DNA of 19,719 bases from CAYOVG01 sp964407285 (lineage in GTDB: Bacteria; Desulfobacterota; Syntrophobacteria; Syntrophobacterales; Syntrophobacteraceae): contig CAYOVG010000094.1 of the NCBI GenBank assembly GCA_964407285.1, positions 1 to 19,719 of the forward strand. The letters run 5' to 3'. The notes beneath the pieces are model-generated. The model had not been told where the DNA came from. It saw only the letters and a list, made by a program, of their open reading frames with translations, and did not search any database. The translations under genes were made by a program, and so were the position numbers. This document shows positions 13,851-19,719 of the stretch, piece after piece (positions within the stretch are counted from its first letter, which is position 1; every line of letters begins with the position of its first letter).

Positions 13851-14231
13851 ATGTCGAAGATATTGATCGTGGACGACGAACCGCACATCAGGGAAATGCT
13901 CGAGGAAACCCTGGAGGAACTCGAAGACCAGGGCGTGGAGCTGATCTTTGCCGGAAACGGGATGGACGCGCTCGAAGCCGTCCGGCAGCGAAAGCCCGAC
14001 CTCGTTTTTCTCGACGTGCTGATGCCTAAAATGAACGGCATCGAAGTGTGCAACGCAATCAAGAAGCAACTCGGGATGACGAACATACACGTCGTTATGC
14101 TGACGACCAAAGGGCAGGACTATGAGAATCAAAAAGCCGGGGAAGCGGGGGCCGACGACTCCATCATGAAACCCCTGGACCCCGATGAAGTATACCAGCA
14201 CGCAGTTCGTATCCTGAGGTTGTCGTCCTGA
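13851..14231 (+). CDS. Stand-alone response-regulator receiver (CheY-like)
   Basis: A 126-residue single receiver domain. ILIVDDE supplies the acidic pocket (D8, D9), D55 in VFLDVLMPKMNG is the phosphorylation site, T85/T86 in MLTTKG and K107 in IMKPLD complete the switch. There is no output domain, so it works by protein contact or as a phosphate carrier. GGGAGGTCG precedes the ATG. It is the first plus-strand gene of the chemosensory set but is separated from the second receiver by 205 bases with a strong terminator, so it can be expressed on its own. Confidence 0.9.
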   Translation: MSKILIVDDEPHIREMLEETLEELEDQGVELIFAGNGMDALEAVRQRKPDLVFLDVLMPKMNGIEVCNAIKKQLGMTNIHVVMLTTKGQDYENQKAGEAGADDSIMKPLDPDEVYQHAVRILRLSS

Positions 14232-14250
14232 AGCGGCAACCGTTTTTTTT
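14218..14250 (+). terminator. Rho-independent terminator spanning the receiver's stop codon
   Basis: GGTTGTCG (14218-14225) pairs with CGGCAACC (14234-14241) as an 8-bp stem with one G-U pair and an 8-base loop. The loop contains the TGA stop (14229-14231). G and eight consecutive Ts (14243-14250) follow. The stem begins inside the last codons of the receiver gene. This separates the first receiver from the downstream cheC-cheA transcript. Confidence 0.8.
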
Positions 14251-14334
14251 CGGGAATAGTCGTAGTAACAGGAGATAGCCGCATAGCCGGTTTGCTTCCG
14301 TAACCGCCGATTTCGTCGACGGACAGGATTACCA

Positions 14335-14363
14335 TTGCCTTTTCCCCCCGTGTAATCTATAGT
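14335..14363 (+). promoter_or_regulatory. Candidate sigma-70 promoter of the receiver-cheC-cheA operon
   Basis: TTGCCT (14335-14340), a 17-base spacer and TATAGT (14358-14363, five of six matches) lie between the terminator and the second receiver. A start near 14370 would leave a leader of about 65 bases, ending in the ribosome-binding site GGAGGAGAAAGG before the ATG at 14437. Confidence 0.5.
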
Positions 14364-14436
14364 TTTTTTCCTAAGACATGATTTAAATAAAATATACGAC
14401 GGGTAAAGACAATTCCGGTCCTGGAGGAGAAAGGCT

Positions 14437-14802
14437 ATGCCGACGTTGTTGGTCGCGGATGATTCCATGTTTCAACGCTTCGTGATTTCCAAGGTGGCCA
14501 GACAGGCCGGCTACGATGTTCTCGAAGCGAAAAACGGTGAGGAATGCCTGGAACTGGCTCGCACCGGCACGGTGGACGGCATGCTGATGGATATCAACAT
14601 GCCCGGCCGAAGCGGGCTGGAAGTGATGCAGGAACTCAACAACCAGGGGATTAAGAAAAGAGTCATCGTCATTACGGGCGATATTCAGGACAGCACCAAA
14701 TCCCGTTGCATGGATTTGGGTGCGGCCGCGATCATCAACAAGCCCTTCGATGAGGAAATGCTGCAAAACAAGATAGTGGAAGTATTTTCCAGTCAGGGGT
14801 AG
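14437..14802 (+). CDS. Stand-alone response-regulator receiver (CheY-like)
   Basis: A 121-residue single receiver domain: D8 and D9 in LLVADDS, phosphoacceptor D52 in MLMDINMPGRSG, T80 in VIVITGD, and K102 in INKPFD. The order and spacing are those of CheY. It begins the operon with cheC (36-base gap to the CheC ATG) and cheA, and is the likely phosphorylation target of that kinase and substrate of CheC. It is clearly diverged from the receiver at 13851, so this is not a recent tandem copy. Confidence 0.92.
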   Translation: MPTLLVADDSMFQRFVISKVARQAGYDVLEAKNGEECLELARTGTVDGMLMDINMPGRSGLEVMQELNNQGIKKRVIVITGDIQDSTKSRCMDLGAAAIINKPFDEEMLQNKIVEVFSSQG

Positions 14803-14838
14803 CGAGTGGTCCGGGTCGCGGAGAGGAGAGTGCTCGAT

Positions 14839-15480
14839 ATGGAACTATCACCTGTTCACCTGGACGTTCTTACGGAACTGATCAATATCGGTCTGGGGCG
14901 CGCCGCGGGAATACTGAACCAAATGAGCAAAGCCCACGTCCAGCTTCAGGTTCCCCAGGTCGCCGTTTTGTCTTCCGAGCAGTTGCCGGGCTATTTCGAC
15001 TCAATCGGAGATAAAGTGGTAGCTGCGGTGAGGCTCCCCTTTCAGGGCAGGATGGAGGGACAGGCATCCCTGGTGTTTCCGCCGGAAAGCGCCGCAAACC
15101 TGGTATCGATCATCATCGGACAAGCGAACATACCCTTCGATGAGGATTCGCTTCGCATCGGCACCCTTGAAGAGGTGGGCAATATTGTGCTCAACGGAGT
15201 CATGGGTTCCATCAGCAACGTTCTGAAAAACGGGATCGAATACTACCCGCCCGCGTATTACGAGGACACTCTCGGAAATCTGATGCGCCTGGAATCCATG
15301 CTGGGGTCCGAAGAAGACCCCAAGGTGCTGCTGGTGGCAAGAACTCTGTTCAGCGTCGAAAATCTCCTCATCGAGGGCGAAGTGCTGATCGTATTCCGGC
15401 TGAGTTCGTTCAGCGGCGTGCTGGCCGCCATCAACCGGATGCTGCCTCCGGAACTTATGGAAAACTCAAGTGGCGCTTGA
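14839..15480 (+). CDS. cheC: CheC-family CheY-phosphate phosphatase
   Basis: A 213-residue CheC-type protein with both active-site signatures of the form [DS]x3Ex2Nx22P. The first is complete: D9, E13, N16, P39. The second keeps E112, N115 and P138 but has Gly at the first position (108). CheC removes phosphate from CheY and in some bacteria is stimulated by CheD. No cheD is seen. The frame is open to a GTG at 14806, but the ATG at 14839 has GAGAGGAGAG just upstream and starts at the usual place. The stop overlaps the cheA start by 11 bases, giving coupled translation. A CheC/CheX sensor role on another receiver is an alternative. Confidence 0.88.
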   Translation: MELSPVHLDVLTELINIGLGRAAGILNQMSKAHVQLQVPQVAVLSSEQLPGYFDSIGDKVVAAVRLPFQGRMEGQASLVFPPESAANLVSIIIGQANIPFDEDSLRIGTLEEVGNIVLNGVMGSISNVLKNGIEYYPPAYYEDTLGNLMRLESMLGSEEDPKVLLVARTLFSVENLLIEGEVLIVFRLSSFSGVLAAINRMLPPELMENSSGA

Positions 15481-17188
15481 CGACCAGGTACTCGAAATAT
15501 TCGTCCTGAGCTGCCTGGAGCAGTTGAAGGACATCGAGTCGGCCCTTCTGGCCCTGGAAGAGGCCGGAAACGGACCCGGCAGTAATGAAAAGATAGCAGC
15601 GGTATTCCGCGCGGCCCACTCCATCAAGGGCGACGCTCATTCGATGGGACTGGCGCACATATCCCGGCTCGCCCATGGAATCGAAAACATCCTTCAGGCC
15701 GTCAAGGACGGCCGTCTGCCCATATCCGGGAAACTCGTCACCGTATTGCTCCAGGGCTTCGATCGGCTGAAGGAGACGATAATCCGATGTCGCGAGGCCC
15801 CCCCCGAGGAACTCTCCGAGGAACTGGCGCGCCTTGACGCCTTTGCCCGGTTTGCGTGCCTCCCACCTGACATCGAAGCCGACGTAGCTCGACCGCCCGC
15901 TCCCGCGGAACACGAACCCGTACCCTCCCCGACCGAAAGAGGCGCGCAAACCAGCCCGGACGGGCCCGGCGGAAGTATCGAACGTATCGGTTCGATCAAC
16001 GTACCGGCTCAGCAACTGGACAATCTGCTCAACCTGATGGGGGAGTTCATCATGGTCCAGGCGAAGCTGAGCGAACTGGCTTCCGGCGCCGGAAACGAAC
16101 AACTACTTTCCGCCGTCGGCGATATCGAGCGATTCGGCGAGGAACTGCGGATGCAGGTGCTGAATTTGCGTATGCTGCCCCTGCAGGTTTGTTTCTCCAA
16201 GTTTCGCCGCCTCGCCAGGGACTTGAGCGTCAAGCTCGGCAAGGAGGTCGAACTCGTCCTCTCCGGCGGCGAGACCCGGCTGGACAAGGCGGTCATCGAG
16301 CAGATCGATCCGGTGCTGGTTCATCTGTTCAGGAACGCCGTCGATCACGGCATCGAACCTCCCCACATAAGGGTCCCGGCGGGCAAGTCTCCACAGGGCC
16401 GGGTCCGGCTCGCGGCCGAACAAACGGGCAATGAAGTGCTCATAACGATGGAAGACGACGGCGCCGGAATCGATGGCGAACGGCTCGTGCGTGAAGCGGT
16501 CTCCGCGGGAGTTGTGCCCGCCTCCCAGGCTCGGGACCTGCCGGCCGGGGAAGTTCTGAACCTGATATTCGTGCCGGGCCTGAGTACGGCGGGAGGCGTC
16601 AGCGAAATCTCCGGACGGGGAATAGGCATGGATGTGGTGAAGAGGAACCTGAACGCCCTCGGGGGGTCCATCGATATTTCCAGCACGAAGGGGCGCGGCG
16701 CTTCCTTTCGGATACGGTTGCCTCTTTCCATGGCTATCGTGGAATGCCTGCATGTAAAGCTCGGCGATTCTTCCTACATGCTCCAACTGGAATACGTCGA
16801 GGAATGCCTGGAGTACGTCCGGTCCAATGAGAAAATTCGTAAGGGCCGGATGATCCTGAACGTCAGGGGCCGCGCCCTGCCTCTCATCTGCGTGAGGAAG
16901 TGCTTCGGCATCCCCGGAGACGGGCCGGACAGGGCCCAGGTAGTCGTCGTCGGGACAAGGGACGAACAACTGGGAATAGTGGTGGACGATGTCGTCGGAC
17001 GCAAGCAGGCGGTGGTGAAGAAACTGGGTCCGCTTTTCGGCGTCGTTGAAGGAATTCTCGGCGTCACGATCATGGAGAACGGGCGTATCGCCATGATCCT
17101 CGATATCCCCGCCCTCGTGCGGATGGGCTCACGGGAAGACGGAAAGAGAAAGAATGGAAGGGAGAACGGAGAGATAAGACAGTACTGA
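15470..17188 (+). CDS. cheA: CheA-type chemosensory histidine kinase lacking P2
   Basis: A 572-residue kinase. The HPt domain P1 (about 1-120) has phosphoacceptor H50 in AAHSIKGDAHSMGL. A proline-rich linker (131-168) replaces the usual P2 receiver-binding domain. The P3 dimerisation helices (170-250) and P4 ATPase follow, with N-box HLFRNAVDHGIE (285-296), G1 EDDGAGID (328-335), FVPGLST (367-373) and G2 GRGIGMD (382-388). The P5 CheW-like domain (about 420-555) is followed by a charged tail (SREDGKRKNGRENGEIRQY, seen as REDGKRKNGRENG). The start is GTG, overlapping cheC. Lack of P2 is seen in some alternative chemosensory kinases. No MCP, CheW, CheR or CheB is in the window, so its input is unknown. 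Confidence 0.93.
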   Translation: MALDDQVLEIFVLSCLEQLKDIESALLALEEAGNGPGSNEKIAAVFRAAHSIKGDAHSMGLAHISRLAHGIENILQAVKDGRLPISGKLVTVLLQGFDRLKETIIRCREAPPEELSEELARLDAFARFACLPPDIEADVARPPAPAEHEPVPSPTERGAQTSPDGPGGSIERIGSINVPAQQLDNLLNLMGEFIMVQAKLSELASGAGNEQLLSAVGDIERFGEELRMQVLNLRMLPLQVCFSKFRRLARDLSVKLGKEVELVLSGGETRLDKAVIEQIDPVLVHLFRNAVDHGIEPPHIRVPAGKSPQGRVRLAAEQTGNEVLITMEDDGAGIDGERLVREAVSAGVVPASQARDLPAGEVLNLIFVPGLSTAGGVSEISGRGIGMDVVKRNLNALGGSIDISSTKGRGASFRIRLPLSMAIVECLHVKLGDSSYMLQLEYVEECLEYVRSNEKIRKGRMILNVRGRALPLICVRKCFGIPGDGPDRAQVVVVGTRDEQLGIVVDDVVGRKQAVVKKLGPLFGVVEGILGVTIMENGRIAMILDIPALVRMGSREDGKRKNGRENGEIRQY

Positions 17189-17332
17189 GAACAATTGCCA
17201 GGCGGATCATCGGGATTGACAGAAAGAACGGATGGTGGCAAGAAGGATGGTGGGATGTCGGAAGAAAGAGCGATGGGAAGACGGGACGGCGAAGGAACGT
17301 GAGGAGAACGGAACACATGCGGGGGGATAGGA
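17131..17332 (+). repeat. Purine-rich low-complexity tract
   Basis: The plus strand is strongly biased to A and G: 44 of 50 bases at 17131-17180 and 49 of 60 at 17221-17280. It encodes the charged tail of CheA and then runs through the gap to the GGDEF gene. GGATGGTGG-type units recur (GAACGGATGGTGGCAAG, AAGAAGGATGGTGGGATG), as do GAAGA runs. No hairpin terminator is visible, so the next gene may share the cheA transcript. Confidence 0.7.
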
Positions 17333-19117
17333 ATGGCCGGCGAATCACTGTTGAATGAAATGGAACGGTTTTCCTGCCTCAATTTCATACCCGTGGGCGT
17401 CTTCGTCATCGACAGAGACTACAAGGTGCTGTTCTGGAACCGTTGCCTGGAATCCTGGACTGGAATCGCCGCAAAGGAGATCGGTTTTCAGGATATACGG
17501 GAGCGCTTTCCCCACCTCGGGACCGATAGATACGCGGCGCGCCTCGAATCGGTCTTTCGAGGGGGGTCCCCGATCGTCTTCTCCTCTCAGCTCCACCAGT
17601 ACGCCATTCCGGCCGCCCTTCCCAACGGCAGCATGCGTCTGCAGCACACGACGGTCAACGCCGTAAGGACCGCAAGCGGCGACGGCTTCAACGCCCTCTT
17701 CTCCCTCCAGGACGTGACCGACATCCACTCCCGCATTCGGGACTACGTCGGCATGCGGGACATGGCCCTGGCTGAACTGACGGAGCGCCGGAAAGCCGAA
17801 ACCACCCTCCAGGAACACAACCACTTCCTGCAAACGCTGATCGACACCATCCCTCATGGAGTCTTCTACATGACCGTAGACGGCATATACCAGGGCTGCA
17901 ACAGAACCTACGAAGAGCATCTCGGTCTGAAAAAAGAAGAAATTATCGGGAAATCCAACCACGATATTTTTCCTGCCCCCCTGGCGGACCGGCACCACGA
18001 AGCGGACACCCGCCTGTTCGACCGGGTGGGTAAGCTGACCTATGAGAGTTCCCTGCTGTCCGCGGACGGCGAGGAGCGGGTTTTCCTCATAACCAAGGCC
18101 AGTTTCACCAATGTGGATGGAACTATCGGCGGACTGGTGGGAAATACGGTCGATATCACCGAGCGAAAAGTCGCGGAGAGGCTGCTCAGGCAGGAGAAGC
18201 TGTTTTCGGACAGCCTCTTCGATCTGTCCCCGAGCGGCACGATCCTCATCAACAGCAGGCGGGAGATAGTCAGAATAAACGACGCCGCGCTGAGGACTTT
18301 CGGCAGGAGACGGGATGAAGTCCTGGGAAGGCAGTGCATCGGCCTGATTTGCCCCTGTGAAGGCGCCCTGTGTCCCGCGGACGGCCACGGCGGCCAGGTG
18401 AGCGTGTCGGAAAGCGTGGTGCTGAACAAAGCCGGGGAAAAAGTCCCCGTTATCAAGTCCGCCGCGCGAGTTCCCAGGGAGGAGGAAACCTACTTCATCG
18501 AAAGTTTCATAGATATCAGCGACCGGAAACGGACCGAACTATTGCTGATGGAAAGCGAAAAGCGATACAGGGAACTCAGTATTACGGATGGACTGACGGG
18601 GCTCTACAACCTGAGATATTTCTACGACCAACTCGGCCTGGAGATAGAGAGGGCCTGCCGCTACGGGCACTCCCTGTCGCTCATGCTCTTCGATGTGGAC
18701 GATTTCAAAAGGCACAACGACAAGTACGGCCACATTGAGGGCGACAAAGCCCTGATCGTGCTCGCGGAAGTCATACGTGCATGCCTGAGACAAAACGATT
18801 CGGCGTACCGGTACGGCGGTGAGGAGTTCATCATCCTGCTGCCCGAAACGGAAGGCGAAAAAGCGTTGATTCCCGCGGAGAGGATTAGGAAGGCGTTCAG
18901 CGCTCATCCCTTCTTTCCGAGGCCGGGAGAAGAGGTGCGCCTCACCGTAAGCATCGGTATCGCTCAGTATACCCCGCCCGAGGAGTTGCCGGCGTTCGTT
19001 CGGAGGGCGGACAAGGCGATGTACGGCGCCAAAACCCGAGGGAAGAACAGGGTCTTCTTTCCCATGGAGTCCCCCGGGGCGGACAGATCCACGGAGCGAC
19101 ACGGCGACAGGGATTGA
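17333..19117 (+). CDS. Three-PAS diguanylate cyclase
   Basis: A 594-residue cytoplasmic-looking protein without membrane helices. PAS1 is about 12-132, PAS2 about 160-280, PAS3 about 285-398, each of the latter two ending in a PAC-like DITERK or DISDRK. The GGDEF domain is about 413-580. The catalytic signature is GGEEF (495-499) with the metal-binding FDVDDFK. The inhibitory site RxxD (R486-D489) lies five residues before it, so synthesis of c-di-GMP with product feedback is expected. PAS3 carries an unusual cysteine cluster C335, C340, C342, C347. GGGGGGATAGGA precedes the ATG. It lies 144 bases after cheA on the same strand. Confidence 0.92.
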   Translation: MAGESLLNEMERFSCLNFIPVGVFVIDRDYKVLFWNRCLESWTGIAAKEIGFQDIRERFPHLGTDRYAARLESVFRGGSPIVFSSQLHQYAIPAALPNGSMRLQHTTVNAVRTASGDGFNALFSLQDVTDIHSRIRDYVGMRDMALAELTERRKAETTLQEHNHFLQTLIDTIPHGVFYMTVDGIYQGCNRTYEEHLGLKKEEIIGKSNHDIFPAPLADRHHEADTRLFDRVGKLTYESSLLSADGEERVFLITKASFTNVDGTIGGLVGNTVDITERKVAERLLRQEKLFSDSLFDLSPSGTILINSRREIVRINDAALRTFGRRRDEVLGRQCIGLICPCEGALCPADGHGGQVSVSESVVLNKAGEKVPVIKSAARVPREEETYFIESFIDISDRKRTELLLMESEKRYRELSITDGLTGLYNLRYFYDQLGLEIERACRYGHSLSLMLFDVDDFKRHNDKYGHIEGDKALIVLAEVIRACLRQNDSAYRYGGEEFIILLPETEGEKALIPAERIRKAFSAHPFFPRPGEEVRLTVSIGIAQYTPPEELPAFVRRADKAMYGAKTRGKNRVFFPMESPGADRSTERHGDRD

Positions 19118-19129
19118 TCGAGACCGCCC

Positions 19130-19719
19130 CTACCTCACTCTGACCTGATTTCTTCCGGAGTTCTTCGCTTCGTAAAGCGCCTCGTCGGCGAGCCGCAACA
19201 GCAGGTCGGGGGCCACATGCCCACGATTTTCAATCGAAGTGATCCCGACGCTAATGGTTATGGCGATGCTTCTGCCCTCGTATTCGAAACTGGAGCATGC
19301 GACGGCATGCCTGATCCTGTCGACCACCACCACGGCATCGACCAGAGACACTCCCGGCAGAACGACAGCGAACTCCTCCCCCCCATACCGGCCCACCATG
19401 TCGTATCCGCGCAAATGGTTCTTGAGCATCCTCGCAAACTGGATAAGGACCTCATCTCCGCAAAGATGGCCATAGGTGTCGTTGATGCTCTTGAAGTAAT
19501 CGATATCCATGATAGCCAGTGACAGAATGCCGCCCAGACGGCTCTGTCGGGTGAGTTCCGATTCCAGGCATTCGATGATATGTCCCCTGTTGGCCAGGCC
19601 CGTGAGGCAATCCGTTTGAGCCATTTGTTTCAGCCGGGAATTGGATTCCTCGAGCCGCACCTTATACAGCACCGTATCGGTCTCATCCTGAATGGTCACG
19701 CAGAGGTAATCGACCCGGC
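19130..19719 (-). CDS. PAS-GGDEF diguanylate cyclase, 3' part
   Basis: C-terminal part of a diguanylate cyclase on the minus strand; the frame stays open to the window edge. A GTG at 19699 could be a start, but the residues before it (RVDYLCVTIQDETD) read like the end of a PAS/PAC domain, so the protein almost certainly extends beyond the window. A linker helix (LYKVRLEESNSRLKQMAQ) joins to the GGDEF domain: TDCLTGLANR, IMDIDYFKSIND, GGEEF and the inhibitory site RGYD five residues before it, then SVGITS. It converges on the three-PAS cyclase with a 12-base gap and ends NQVRVR. Confidence 0.9.
   Translation of the reverse strand, partial: RVDYLCVTIQDETDTVLYKVRLEESNSRLKQMAQTDCLTGLANRGHIIECLESELTRQSRLGGILSLAIMDIDYFKSINDTYGHLCGDEVLIQFARMLKNHLRGYDMVGRYGGEEFAVVLPGVSLVDAVVVVDRIRHAVACSSFEYEGRSIAITISVGITSIENRGHVAPDLLLRLADEALYEAKNSGRNQVRVR

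Noticed and set aside
13371..14468. 365-codon open frame on the minus strand across the first receiver gene
   Set aside because: It crosses a receiver gene, its terminator and promoter, and shows no domain; the plus-strand genes explain the region.

Overview
The window looks like a chromosomal segment of an anaerobic, Gram-negative, GC-rich deltaproteobacterium. A Syntrophobacter-like fatty-acid or propionate oxidiser would fit, but this is an inference from gene content and not a species identification. Supporting points are an etfBA pair beside a long-chain acyl-CoA ligase (beta-oxidation electron flow), a siroheme-synthase N-terminal protein next to a HemX/CcsA-like protein and HemA, TatA, and many PAS/GGDEF and chemosensory proteins.

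Positions 1-2344 are accessory in character. They are visibly more AT-rich than the rest and gene-poor. They hold one SAM-dependent methyltransferase (minus strand) with a strong hairpin after its stop, an attC-like imperfect palindrome, an isolated sigma-54-type promoter motif and a possible gene remnant. They also hold two inverted copies (1811-1950 and 2078-2216) of a ~140-bp miniature transposable element; one copy has an exact 10-bp target duplication. The region ends at a tRNA-Arg(CCG) gene on the minus strand (2345-2420).

Positions 2698-7826 are core biosynthesis on the plus strand: a trans-polyprenyl diphosphate synthase, then precorrin-2 dehydrogenase, an HemX/CcsA-type membrane protein, glutamyl-tRNA reductase, a six-cysteine Zn-ribbon protein and TatA. 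Positions 8207-12992 carry a structured leader, etfB, etfA, a REP-like palindrome, a fatty-acyl-CoA ligase and a DUF434/PIN-like protein. Together these suit fatty-acid activation and transfer of electrons from acyl-CoA dehydrogenases.

Positions 12992-19719 are signalling. A truncated CHASE2 sensor remnant on the minus strand is followed by a plus-strand set: a stand-alone receiver, a terminator that spans its stop codon, then a second receiver, CheC and a CheA lacking a P2 domain. After these come a three-PAS GGDEF protein and, converging on it, the 3' part of another PAS-GGDEF protein that runs off the window. No MCP, CheW, CheR or CheB is visible, so the CheA-CheC-receiver set may be an alternative chemosensory circuit, possibly tied to c-di-GMP. 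This cluster and the miniature-element pair are the two most interesting items.
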